Shown: piece by piece, positions 1 through 13,600 of the stretch
Layout: each line of letters starts with the position of its first letter
How positions within the stretch are numbered: the first letter of the stretch is position 1
Source of the DNA: Schistosoma mansoni
Lineage: Eukaryota; Platyhelminthes; Trematoda; Strigeidida; Schistosomatidae
Assembly (NCBI RefSeq): GCF_000237925.1
Contig: NC_031496.1
Span: forward strand, 14,768,589 to 14,832,588
DNA length: 64,000 nucleotides
Direction: 5' to 3'
The notes under the pieces: model-generated
Database searches by the model: none
What the model was told of the DNA's origin: nothing
What the model saw: the letters and a program-made list of their open reading frames with translations, nothing else
Position numbers and translations under genes: made by a program

Positions 1-1343
1 GTTCAAATGAAGGAAAATTGATGACTGATGAAACGGTAAAGCTCTTTGATCTAGAATTATTTCTAGTATAACTTATACTCATATTTGAAAACCGTACAAC
101 TGTGTTTATTTATTTCTTACTCATAAAAACAGTACAAAGATTTATGTGAATCAAAATTACAGATACCCCTTACAAACGAGTGCACAAAAACCAAGTCTAT
201 AGTTAGATTGCTCTTCAATCACCTTTCATAAATAGTACTCTATGATCTCAATGAAATTAGTTCAGGAAACGTTTCAAAAACTTTCGGAACAATGCAGTTT
301 CCAAATGCTGTTTTGTTCTAACGAACGAATGATGTAAAAATTGGAACAGGTTTTCCGAACTACTACTAGATATAATTTTGTTGTATTATTACTTAGTAAC
401 TATATATGTATAATCCGTTTTTTTTTTTGTTTTACTTTTTGACATTAGTTTTATTTTGGTTAATATTTAGTTTTTATTATATTCCTCTTCCCTTACCCAA
501 TTCTTAAACCACCCTTTCTCTCACACAATTCCGCTCACTTGTCTCTCTTAATTATACGAACTCTCCAAATTTTATCCAATTATTACGTAACCCACGCTAA
601 TTGTTTTTAATCACCTATATATATATGGGTAAACTAAACTTAAAGCCCATATTTATCACTTGTGAAGCACAACGGAGAGAACTGTTGTACAGTAAACTTG
701 CCCTATGGTTGGAAGACGGGTATCTCGCCTACGCCACAAGTGAAGGAAGTCGGCAAAAGCCAATTGAGTTTTTTTAATCTGCTCCGAAATTTAGTCAGAC
801 ACCAGACCAGGACTGATGAGACTCCTCAGATAAATGAAGCGGTCGATAGTCAGCGGTCATAGGATATAACATGTTTATTTACACTTAATATTTGCTTCTT
901 CATTTGTATCTGGTGTTTGAAAATGGGATTAAGAAGTCTTGGATCTGAGTTTTTTACTTGTTATGATCTATCCGAAAGACCTGTGTGAAAACTAAAAAAT
1001 CTTAACGCCTATTAGAAGCTTAGAACCTCATTGATGGGAGGCTTGGAACTAAGGAATTTTTTAAACTGTCATTCTTACTGACATTGTTGCATAGTGAAGT
1101 AGCTATAACAAACCATTGAGTTCTTCCAATTGAACAACATGAATCAAAGATGTTTATAAGTTTTTAGGGCATGCATGTTTTGAGGAAATACATTACCTAT
1201 ACACAGAATTTAAAAGTACACAGCCGTGTCATTGAAAAGATAGATATATTTCAAGAGAAAAAGCTTTTATATTTTTTCAAGCTGTGTAAGCGATATGTGA
1301 AAGAAAATTTGTTGAAATTTATTGTTAATCTACGCAAAATAAC
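1..1343. other. Intergenic sequence downstream of RAD9, nothing recognised
   Basis: AT-rich sequence beyond the 3' end of the minus-strand RAD9 gene. The short open frames (up to 66 codons) have no family signature and no splice-site context. I see no RNA gene or recognisable repeat. A pyrimidine-rich stretch lies around 480-560. Confidence 0.4.
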
Positions 1344-1349
1344 TTTATT
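1344..1349 (-). promoter_or_regulatory. Likely RAD9 polyadenylation signal (AATAAA)
   Basis: The plus strand reads TTTATT, so the minus strand has AATAAA 69 bases after the RAD9 stop codon. Canonical hexamer at a plausible distance; no transcript data. Confidence 0.5.
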
Positions 1350-1417
1350 AGGATGATATATCTGAAAATAAAGATCTATACATAATAGGATAATATGTCA
1401 TCACAGGAAATTGTACA

Positions 1418-1630
1418 TTATTCGTCATCGTCTGAATCAGCAACAAGTACAGTTTGTCCGCCTAATGTAGATTCCTGATTCGTAATTGTTGAACTCAAAA
1501 CACTTGCTTTCAATGCTGTTTGATCCCATAAACTATTTTGATGTAGCACAACTGTTTTTGTGTTGCCTTCTAAATTATGTACAGTAGAATTATCTTTAGC
1601 TTGAAAATTTGAAAAAAGGAGAGAACGAAT
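1418..1630 (-). CDS. RAD9: RAD9 exon 9: C-terminal tail with TopBP1-type acidic serine
   Basis: The last exon follows a strong poly-T acceptor (TTTTTTTTCAG) and encodes 70 residues plus a stop. It begins IRSLLFSNF, matching human RAD9A FRSLFFGSI, and ends VLVADSDDDE, matching VLAEDSEGEG. The serine is the fifth residue from the end in both. In human RAD9A that residue is Ser387, phosphorylated by CK2 and bound by TopBP1. By inference the fluke protein keeps this docking site. Confidence 0.85.
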   Translation of the reverse strand: MRSLLFSNFQAKDNSTVHNLEGNTKTVVLHQNSLWDQTALKASVLSSTITNQESTLGGQTVLVADSDDDE

Positions 1631-4600
1631 CTGAAAAAAAACGAGTAATGAAGTATTACTAGGAAAGTTGTATTTATAGTAAGTATACACAATACAGCTT
1701 CTAACAAAAACATAATCTTTGGATGACTGACAACAAAACATAGAACCTGACAACGTAATACCGTATCATCAGTTGAAATTTCTAAGTAGAAAGAAAGACT
1801 AAATTCAGATACTGCAGTACAGCATAGAGGTATAAGAATCTGATGAATAAGGCTTACAATAGTATAATTTCTAAAATATAGAACAAGATAGTCAATGCAT
1901 CGTGACCTAAGACACTATACGCCCATTTCCTGGCTTCACTTTTATCGAATGATGTTAACGAAATACATATTCTGCCTACACTCGTATATATTCATCGTCA
2001 TAATTCACTTTAGCGAATAACGAAATAAAACAAGTCAAATTACGGCAGTGGTTCTTGGTTAAATATTCTTTACACATCCGTTAACACAGACAGACAATAA
2101 GAGAAAATAAGCCGGATTAGTGATGGGAAGCGTGACTCGGAATTTATAGTCAAACAGAAGAAATAGGCCAAAAACATGCAACGAAGAGAGGAAGTGGTAA
2201 ACAAACACGAATACGCTCATATAAAAATGATCAACGTTACAAGCGAACTAACAAGATCAAACGTATATATGGATAGTGGCACAAAAAGAATAGATTAGAA
2301 ATAAAACGTCCGAGCTAAGCTTGATGATAGATGAACTAAGTGCCGATATAATTGTTGTCACAGAAACGTGGCTCATCGTAGATGTTAATCGTTCTCTAAT
2401 CATCTCAAGATATATCAGTATTAGAAGTGACAAAGTTATAAACTGCGAGGGAGAAGGCATAACATTATATGTTAGAGACCACTTTTGTGTACAATTGAGC
2501 ACATCAGAGATGCATGATAATGGTACATATGAGGTAGCTTGATGTACAATTAAATCTGGACATGGGTCAGTGACTGTAGGAGAAATATACCGTAGTCCAC
2601 GTTGCCTAGCTGACAACTTTGTCCTAAGTCATATCTTTCCTTGGAGTAAGGCTGATCGTTGTTTCATCGTTGGAGATTTCAACGCGCCGTATATTAAATG
2701 GATAAAGCTTACAACTTCAGGTGGATGTTTTGACAACAGCATGGTGTCAACCATTATTCGGTGCTCACTTTTACAATGTATCGCGAAGCCGGCACATAAT
2801 AACGTGTTGCACAAACCGCCATTGCTGGATTTCATCTTTGCACACCACTGTGATGATGTCACTGGCATTCAGCACCTCGCCCCACTAGCAAACAGTGATC
2901 ACGTTGTGCTGTACTTTAGACTTCAGACATATAATATACAATATGCATCTGTTTGACCCTGTATCAATACCTGGCGGGCTAACATTCCGGGAATCAGAGA
3001 TTGCGCTATCCCAAAAGATTAGTCGGTCAATAAAGATGGGTCGATTAAAGACGAATGGAGTAAGTTTAGACACACATTTCAGTCCGTAACATTACTGCTC
3101 AAATTATGGTCAACAAGTAGCCTACCACATTGACCTTCATGGACCGATAAAGAAACCCAAAATCTGATGAGGTGTAGGAAACGCTTCTGCAACTCGTACT
3201 TGTCAACAGGCCAAAAATCATTTAAGTGTGAATACAGGAAAATCCGGAATATATGTAAAAAGCTAGATGCCGCTCCACTTACGAAAGATAGTTGGCATAT
3301 GATAGCCGTAACTGCCAAAAACGATTGCTTTCGTACATTAGATGAAGAAAAGACGTAGTGACAGTATCCCTCAATCATTGTTACACGGAAATTCAGATAC
3401 GCTAGTTGATTCAGACCTGGCCAAAGCTGTGAGTTTATAAAACTATTTGAGCGAAGTCTACTCTACGGGTAATGTTAACAATACTTATCATAACCACATC
3501 ACTGAGATACCAGCTATAGGATCTGTACATGTGATTGAGGAAGCAATTCTTCAATTGATCATTAGCCTCAGACCCAGTAAGACACCGGATGTTGAGTGAT
3601 TACATCTACGATTGCTGTCATCTCTCGTAGATACTATTTTAGGACCACTCATGATTCTGTTTAACATGTTCCTTCCCCGTACTCTATTTCATGGGATTGG
3701 AAAGATGCTATAGTTATCCCTATATTTTCAAGCGTTATGGCCACTTCGCCGAGCATTCAAATACTTTGACGAGATGTTTCGGTTTTTATATCCCACCTAT
3801 GTAAGACCATACCTAGAGTACTGTGTCCAAGCAGCCGGTCCATGTCTTATTAAGGATACTGACACACTCCAGCGTGTTGGACCAAAGTTAGTGAAGGGTC
3901 TTTCCAAACTCCCTTACGATGAGCGCTTAAAACGCCTGAACCTCTTCACTTATCGTATCGTAGAACGCGAGGTAACCTTATATTGGCATACTGTATCTTT
4001 AATAACGATTCGGGAGTTAATGTCTTATCATCTTGCTCCCTCCAGAGCTAGTCACCTCCGAGGCCATAATAAGGTTTAAAAACCGCGATCCCATAAACTC
4101 AGAAAGGGGTCCCGTTTTTCTCATCGAGTAGGCAATGACTAGAACGCCTAACTCGAACAAATGGTATCAGTCCAATCAGTGAACATTTTTAAGGAGAAGC
4201 TTGAAATCACTGGAAAACAAACTGCAAAGAATAGCACAGGTCTACCGGCCTACTATCCTTATTACTAAAGACTGAAAACTAAATACTCTGTTCAAAAGTT
4301 AGAATAATTCAAGTAGGAATAAAATATTATTAAACGTTACAACACTATCCATCCTCTGGTCTTCTGTCATTGGAGTTTGAGGGGATAAGACCACAAATTT
4401 CAATATAAGACGATAACTTCATAGATTTCTGTCATTTCTTTGTTTTGTCGAATTGAATTCAGTTCTGTTTCATTTCACTTATTCTATGTACCTGTTGCAT
4501 GTGTGCAACACATGTACAATGCATTTCTTATTCAATGATTGTTAACAGTTGCCACCAATCGACGATAGATTCCATATCTAAATAAGTATTTTTACATTTT

Positions 4601-7600
4601 TGCTCCAAATGGATTCATCATTCATAGTTTTCAACCAGTTGAAGTTGATTATTATATCAATTGACTTCGAATAGTTTTGTGACTTCCTAATATTTCCAAG
4701 TTCTTATGAAAAGATACATACACTTTAATGCGAGGAATCGAAACACAACTGAGTGAAAATAGAAATGAAAAGCCATCTCCCTTAGTGAGGTAGTGGTAGA
4801 CAAATAGATGTTTAATTAATGGCCATTATCTAATAAAAGATATTGTTGATTCTGCTACCAACTAAACAATCACACTTATAAACTATGTGATTATTACCAG
4901 CCACTTTATTATACGTCACTCATCTTGTATTTTTTAGCTTTCTAGATGATATTCTTACAATTTAATAGACCGAGGAAATTCAACATGTATATATTTTGTT
5001 ATGTGTATAACCAGTATACCTTTTTAGAAGGGATTTCGTCAAAACGTCCGTGATCCTGGTGTGGATTAAGCACCTATAAATTAGAAACGTTATAAATGAT
5101 CATTTAATTCAGAAATAAAAAACATGAAAGCGATTCCTAAAGTTACTATGGTGAGGTGGTATGTAAATATTACCAAAAAACGGGAACGAAATGCAAACCA
5201 CACTCAAAATATCTAACCAACTTGGTCAATTAGCGTCATTTTTATCACAAAGCCTCATATAAACACCTAGCCGCTGCACATATATAGGGGAGCTAAACTA
5301 AAAGCTAAGGCATTCGAACTTCTAACCGCCAACCAGAGGGTTTGAATATCACTTTGCTAATTCGGTTTTGATAGCTATTCACTATCACTTCACGTAGTCG
5401 TAGGACTAGACATTTTGGGTTCGAAGAGGAAGTTGTACAAAGTGAGTATGGCTTTAAAATTCAAACATCAAATCAACCAATCAAGTCATAAACTTTCATC
5501 GATTGAAGTGGTCAAAATTTGTAGTACATATACGGAACTAACACCAACTTTGATGCCCTGTTTTTTTAGCATAGAAACATGTTGACAATTCAGGAATAGT
5601 CAGACTAAATCATACCAAAACCCTATAAAGTGAAAGACTGATGGTTTAAGTCCTGTACTGAAGTCCGAACTTTCTTGTTTGGACCCGTGTGACAATGATA
5701 ATCCATAGTTGGAGACCTTAGGTAACGAATAAAAGTCGGTCTATGCTTCAGTTGGATCCATTTATTATATTCCTCTGCATTTTAAAATCGCGTAATTTTA
5801 TATTTTTCATTTTAAGATAATTTATTCGTCCCATGTTTGATTTTTCATTACAACCGATAGCATAACTCCTAACCCATGGTAAGCCACCCTGTACACTTTC
5901 ATCCTCGTTTTGCTGATATGGGGTGTTAACCTGGACAGATACGTATTCGCACCACGTCTTAAACAGTTTGTGGTTGACTTAGCTGACTGAAACCACTTCA
6001 GCGTTTATGAAAAATATGACCATTGAACGAAACCTTACTTTCACCAGAAAACGACCGATCCTGGGTGATGAAATACTAATATATGAATATCACACATCAT
6101 GCTATTCATGAGGAAACATTTACCGAAACATGAATTCAACCTTTAATATGACTGTCTCCATTTTAGTTAATAAAGTAGTAGTTTACAACCGAAAACAATT
6201 ACACGAAAATAGGTTAATGTGTTTCTGACACGCAGTTATGCACTGATAAATCCCAGAGCTAACACCTAAAAAACCTTCGGTAGAGTAAAAGTAAATTTTT
6301 CAATCTCTTCAGACAATAAACGGGCTGTGATTACCAAAATAAAAATACGAAAACTAACCGATTGGTTTACTTTCAGAGCATTATTTTGGTTATTTACAAA
6401 AGACAACTTTTCGTCCGACTGAAAGATCTGAGTGTTATGGTCATTTTCTTGAAATAACGTACATCTGGATGAGATAACATTTGGATTCTTTTCTTTATTC
6501 ACGAGGACAGTATCATCACTTTGAAGGCTATGAAAAACATTTTCTTATCAATTATAGTGGTATATGAGAAAATATAAATCTGAAAAGAAGAGGCAGCATT
6601 ATTAAGTTGTACCTTTTTCACTCTTTCACACAGTCCTAGACATAACGAGATTTTGTCAACAATGGACAGTACTGTATGCGGAATCTACTTGTGAAAAAAA
6701 GCTATTTCCTTAAAATAAACATCTCATAACAGTTAAGTACGGTAGATTTAAAAACCTGGTGTGAACTAACGCCGGTAATTTTTGAGTTCAATCTAAGGAG
6801 TTGCAATCATAGTTAACAGAAGTAAAGTTACTTATACTGTTAATTTTCGTTACCAGGACAACCAAAAGTTAATCAGTGATTCCTTTCTCATGTAAATAAC
6901 AGGTTTCAGTCTCTCTGTTGTTATAGCTATGATCATAATATTTACTACCTGGTTAAGGTCCGCGCAACTATCGTAACCAATGGTTGGAGACTCTAGGTGA
7001 CATGGCTCAGAATCAATCACAATGGCGTGGGTATATACACTCTTTATCTTCCCTTAATCCTTGAGATTAAAATTGCTTCATAACTTCCTTCCTATACTAT
7101 ATCCTTATATACAACCTTTCTTTTATATATTACCACCACTAAATTAACTACTTCTATGAATTCGGTGTTCATCTTGTTGTGCTAACGAGGTATGGCAACT
7201 TGGACCGATGCATATATGTGCCTAGTCCTGCGTTGTAGCTGACTGACTGATAATATTTACTGATAATTTTGGATCCGTGTCGTGCTTGTTATTTTACTAG
7301 GGGCAAACGATCAAACTAATACTACTATCCGAATGGGTGGTAGACCTTTGGTTTAATGAAAAGTGTATGTGCTCACTACTTTACTTTCAACGTATATTTT
7401 TGTACGGATATCCAGATTGGTTGCTCCTGCTGGTCTTAATGTTATCCGATCAATACTTCTAAAAATCTAGAACTAATAACAAATTTCAGTCAGAATGGCA
7501 TAGATAAGTTAATATGGTTATGCAAACTCCACAATGACGAAATGTGTTGGGAATATCCTAAATGATATAAAATTCCTATGTCAAAATAGCTTACAACACT

Positions 7601-10600
7601 TGACAAGTTTATCAGTTTGTGACAGATGTAAAGGTGATTTTAGGTGATGTATCTCACAAAGTTTACATTTAAAAATTCATAAATAGCTCTATAAACAACG
7701 AAAATTACTTTTCACCCGCAGATAAAGTACTTATATGTTGCAGTGGAACAGGAGTTCTGCTTGATGACAAACGACGGTTACACTCAGAGCGCTGCGAATT
7801 TGGAAGTGAAGATCCATCTGACGGGAAGGTTGCAAATACGTACCGAGCACTGAGTCTTGTCTCGTGAGTACAAGCAAAAATTATAGGTTTGCCCGGTCGA
7901 TCACAATAAATTCTTATCATGGGAGAAATCAACTCACAGAATGATAAAATAACCTTTAAAAAAAACATTTACACATGATAAATTCGAAGAACGACTTAAA
8001 ATTTGATACCACTAAACACTTATTCATAATGACTATAGGATCATGTAAATGTACGCTGAGAAACATGCCATTTTCATGAATCGGTGATATGCACGCACAT
8101 GAACACATTTAATTTAAAACGACAACTGAATAGGAATTTCTCATAAATACTGGTAGCTACTAACTCATGAATGAAAAAATATATTTATTCCAGAAGTGGC
8201 AAAGAATAATTATTTTGGGATAGCTGTTAGATAACTACATTGAATGATTCATTAAAGGGAAGCTTTTTATTTGAACTCGAATCAAAAAAGTTTACGCACC
8301 ATACCTTAAATATAGATCTTTGTACACTCATATTATAAGTTGTCAGAAATAGCTAGCCAAAAAAACCGATTCATAAATCTACCCTAAGCCTAATGTTAGT
8401 TAACTAATCAGTTGTGCTTACAAACAACAACAGCAATAATATGTCCCCAAATGCCCTGGTACGGCCGAGAGTGGGAAGAGTTCGTTCTCCCTCTCGAAAT
8501 GCTCTCACATGGCCAGCGAATATATAGCCTCTGCCAGGGAAGTCCTACTCACTGCCTTCTCGTGGCACCGGTGTTGTTTACGAAAGTGAGAGGACGAAAA
8601 GCGAATGTCCGGCGCTCTAACCGGGTTGGTGGACACGCCGTGTCCACCTAGGGGAGTTGGAAAACCCTGATTCCAAACCAATGGTGCACATGGGCTCCAG
8701 TATCCTGATGGAACGAATGGCGAATGAACCTGCTATTGGTCACCGGCTACCATGGGACTGCATCTCCTCACGATGCTCCACTGCCTTGTGGATCAGACCT
8801 TTAGGTCAAAGGCTCGGGGTGTGGCCCCCTAAGAAAACCACCTGCTTCGGTTTGGGCACCCGGGCAGTATCACAGCCCACACACAAATGACATGAAATGA
8901 CGCACTACACTAACTACACTGCTCTCGTTCCTAATAGAAGAAAGACAATTTACATTATTATTATTATCACCATTATTATTATTATTACTATTATTTACTA
9001 CGTCGCTTTTTCACTCCCTTTATTCCCAAACTGCGTATCCTTCCTTTCCAACTTATGCAGTAGCTCGCCCATGGTGGAAACTCTGTCCTATCTAAACGAT
9101 CTCCAGTCACTGTCTGGTTGAAAGTGAATGCTTCCACCGATTACGAATACTGAAGCAGTCTTTCTGAAACCACGTACGCCGTTCAAGCTGGCTTCCTTCA
9201 ACGCTCGCACACTAATGCAGATCAGACAACAGATGGGGCTGGCTTTGTCTTTAGAAAGTCTTAATGTTGATGTTTGCTGTCTTTCCGAGACCCGTATTCA
9301 AGACTCTAGTGAAGTACTACAAATTCGCTCTCCATCTGTCGCTTCGAAAAGCTTGTTTCACGTGCGCTTATCCGGGGACTCTGTGGCATCTTCGTCTGGT
9401 CTTGCAGGCGTTGGTGTTGCACTAAGCGCTAGGGCTGAGGCAGCACTAATCGATTGGATCCCCACTAACAGTCGGTTATGTGCTGTTAGAGTAGAAAGTT
9501 CCATCAAAGTGAGAAGAAACCGGCGTGAGAAACGGTGTCTTTTCGTCATCTCCGCCTATGCCCCGACAGATTGCAGCCCGGATGCAACCAAGGATGAATT
9601 CTATCACTAGTTAACTGTTCTTATCCAGAAAGCGCGTTCGACAGATATTGTAGTATTAGCCGGAGACTTGAATGCTCAGGTCGGGCGTCTAGGCACAGAA
9701 GAGAGTCGTTTAGGTGGCCGATGGGGACTTGTTGGTCGCAGGACAGATAACGGGGACCGTTTGCTGCAACTGTGCACAGACCACAACCTGTTTCTGGCTA
9801 GCACTAACTTCCGGCACAGTCATCGCCGGTGTGCCACCTGGTGTCCTCCCTCTGCATCTCAAGCCTGGACTTAGGTTGATCACATCGCGATCAGCTACCG
9901 CTGGCGTGGTTGTGTACAAGACTGCCGCTCCTTTTGGAGTACCTATCTGGAGTCTGATCATGCCCTGGTCTGCGCCAATCTCGCCTTACTTTTCAGTGGC
10001 CGAAGGATTGACCACCACCAACGGATCGATGTTAGTAAACTGGCTGCAACTTCTGTTGCAAGTAAGTATCGAGCGGAGCTAGCCTCTAGGCTAGCTACCA
10101 TCCCACCGAAAAGTATAGATGAGCATTGGTTGCATCTTCACGACGCCATGAAAATGGCGAGTAAAGCCGCTTGCGGCTTCGCGAAACGTCCCGCTTACAA
10201 GCACTGGGTTTCTTCTGGCTCCTTACAACTGATCGAAGCCCGTCGGTCTACTCTTGGTGACCGTGAGTTTGACCACAAACGAAGGCTGTTACGTAATGAA
10301 ATCGGGCAAAGCTTGCGTAAGGACCGAGAAGCCTGGTGGTCGGAGCGTGCTAATGAGATGGAAGCAGCAGCTGCATCTGGTAACTGCCGGAAGCTCTTCC
10401 AACTCATCCGAGCCACTGGCAGCAAGGAGTCTGGTGTGAGTGAAACAATCCACGAGGATGACAGGATGCCAATCACTAACATCTCTCGACGTCTTGGACG
10501 ATGGGCGGAATTTTTCGAAGGGCAGTTCAACTGGCCTGCTGCTCCGACAACATCAACCAGTTTGTCCTGCCCCCCATGGCCGGTGACGACTGGTCCACCA

Positions 10601-13600
10601 AACGAGGCGGAAGTCTGCAAGGAACTCCAACTCATGAAGCGCTACAAATCACCGGGCCCAGATGACTTACCTCCGGCTCCTTTTAAAGATGGTGGTGACT
10701 TTCTGACTAAGGAACTGACGGTGTTGTTTGCAAAGGTTTGGGAGCAAGAAAGTGTTCCAACATCATGGAATGAGTCAATAGTCGTCCCTATCTTTAAAAA
10801 GGGTTCACGTTGTTCCTGTAACAACTATCGGGGGATAAGTCTACTTCCGATTGCGTCCAAACTATTGGCTTCTGTCATTCTTCGTAGGTTGTTTAAAACC
10901 CAAGAACGATTGACTCGCGAGAAGCAGGCTGGTTTTCGTTCTGGTCGAGGATGCATTGATCACATCTTCACCCTCCGCCAAATGTTAGAACACCGTCATA
11001 CTTATCGCAGGCCAACAATCGTAGTATTTCTTGATATCAGGGCTGCCTTCGATTCGTTGGACAGGACTGTTCTCTGGAATTGTCTATTGAAGAAGGGTGT
11101 GCCTGAGAAGTTCATTAACATCTTAAAGGCCCTGTATACGAACACCTCAGGCAGAGTGAGGGCATACAACCACCTTTCTCCCTTGTTTCATTCGAGCAGT
11201 GGGGTTAGGCAGGGTTGCCCGATATCACCATTCCTCTTCAACTTTGCCATCGACGACATCCTGGAAACAGCTCTGATGGATGTAAGTAATGGTGATGTGG
11301 ATATGTTGCCTGGAGAACGACTTCTCGACCTCGAGTATGCGGATGATATTGTCTTACTGTGCGATAATGCCCAAGGCATGCAATCCGCACTTAATCAGTT
11401 GGCAATCAGTGTCCGCAGGTACGGCATGTGCTTTGCACCCTCCAAGTGCAAAGTACTCCTACAAGACTGGCAGGATTCTCATCCTGTACTCACCCTAGAT
11501 GGTGAGCAGATTGAAGTAGTTGAGAAGTTCGTGTATCTAGGCAGCTATATAAGTGCTGGTGGTGGCGTGAGTGATGAGATTGATGCACGTATAAGGAAAG
11601 CCAGAGCGGCTTATGCCAATCTGGGCCATCTTTGGCGCCTTCGTGATGTTAGTCTGGCTGTAAAAGGTCGGATCTACAACGCGTCGGTGAGAGCAGTTTT
11701 GCTCTATGCTTGTGAAACCTGGCCTCTCCGAGTTGAGGATGTTAGACGTCTCTCTGTGTTCGATCATCGTTGTCTCCGAAGGATTGCTGACATTCAGTGG
11801 CAACACCATGTTAGTAATACAGAGGTTCGGCATCGTGTGTTCGGGCTCCGAGACGATAATTCAATTGGTGTCACCATCTTGAAACACCGACTTCGGTGGC
11901 TTGGACATGTTTTACGAATGTCGTCCCAGAGACTTCCACGCCGTGCATTATTTGCTGACTCTGGGACTGGTTGGAAAAAGCGGAGAGGAGGTCAGTGTAT
12001 GACATGGTGTCGTGGCATGAAAGAAAGCTGCAAAGGGCTAGCTTCTGTTGGTCCTTCACGACTCTCTGGCTGGGGTCCGAGAGATGGTGCAACACAGTAG
12101 CTAGAGACGTTATCAGATATGGCTCAAAATAGAAGCCAGTGGCGATCCTGCTGCAACCTTCTTTTACTTTCTACATAAAGAGTGGTTCTAACTTTCTTAA
12201 CTGAAAGAGTCTTCTGGTTGTACATTTCAGTCTGCCTTATCTTTTCATCCCTTCTCTTCCTACTTTCATTATTTTGTGTGGCGCATATGTATCTGGTGCC
12301 CTTTTGTACCAATATATATGTTTAAATAAATAAATAAATAAATAAAATATGTACTTACATCCGTAATAGTGAGGTTAGACACAGGGTATTAGGGAATGAT
12401 GGTAAATCCGTTGATGAGGTTTTGAATCTTCATCGACTGAGATGGTTGGGGCACGTGTTACGTATGCCTGAACACCGACTACCACGACGCTCAATGTTGA
12501 CCAGTGTAGGGGATGGTTGGAAAGGAGTTAGGGGCGGCTAAACCAAAACATGGCATCAGTGCTTGAAGTCACCAACTTCTAGTCTGAGCCATGTTGGTAG
12601 ATACAGACTACTTGGTTGGGGTCCGCGTGACTATCGTAACCAATGGTTGGAAGCTCTAGGTGACATGGCTCAGAATCAATCACAATGGCGTGGGTATATA
12701 CACTCTTTATCTTCCCTTAATCCTTGAGATTAAAATTGCTTCATAACTTCCTTCCTATACTATATCCTTATATACAACCTTTCTTTTATATATTACCACC
12801 ACTAAATTAACTACTTCTATGAATTCGGTGTTCATCTTGTTGTGCTAACGAGGTATGGCAACTTGGACCGATGCATATATGTGCCTGGTCCTACGTTGTC
12901 GCTGACTGACTGACTGACTTACATCCGTGTCATTAAAAATACTAGAATTAAATCCGATTATGAACACAAGACAATTACAACAATACAAAACGATTATTTT
13001 GAATATCACAAATGTGCTGTCGTGGTAGTGAATTAATTATTTAAACATCAAAGGATGAGTACAAAGAGCACTAAATGGCTCTAACCATGGTTACAAAAGA
13101 CAGCAGAAATAACAATGATACAAATAGTCAGTTGTACATGATTTCGGAATGCTACTTGTGTATAATGGTGAGGAGTATTTAGTATGATTAAACCACAAAC
13201 ACTCAGTATTTGAGAGTTGATATTATTTAATTACCTAGGACAAATTATATGAAAAGCAGTTTGTGTCATGGAATAATGGTGTTATCTACCACAAATAGCT
13301 CATAACACATATTTGGTAAAAGCAATCCTGTTAATTATCGAAAATACTTTACTTAATAGTTCTTGTCGCTAAAGAATTTTGATTTTTTATACATGACAAA
13401 ATTCGGTATCAATACCTAAATTACTTTAAAATTTCAATTACGCATGAAATTACAAAACAATAGCAACGTAACTAATATATACTTCCATGAATGATGGGCT
13501 TAACTACGATAAATTTTATCATCCCAATGTTTATTAAATGCATGGTATTTTCAAAGTTTTAAATGAGAACAATTTTCGAGATTCATGACAGCATTACCCG

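Noticed and set aside
5030-5450. tRNA gene or tRNA-derived SINE in RAD9 intron 8
   Set aside because: Some box-like words occur, but no cloverleaf or properly spaced A and B boxes could be drawn.
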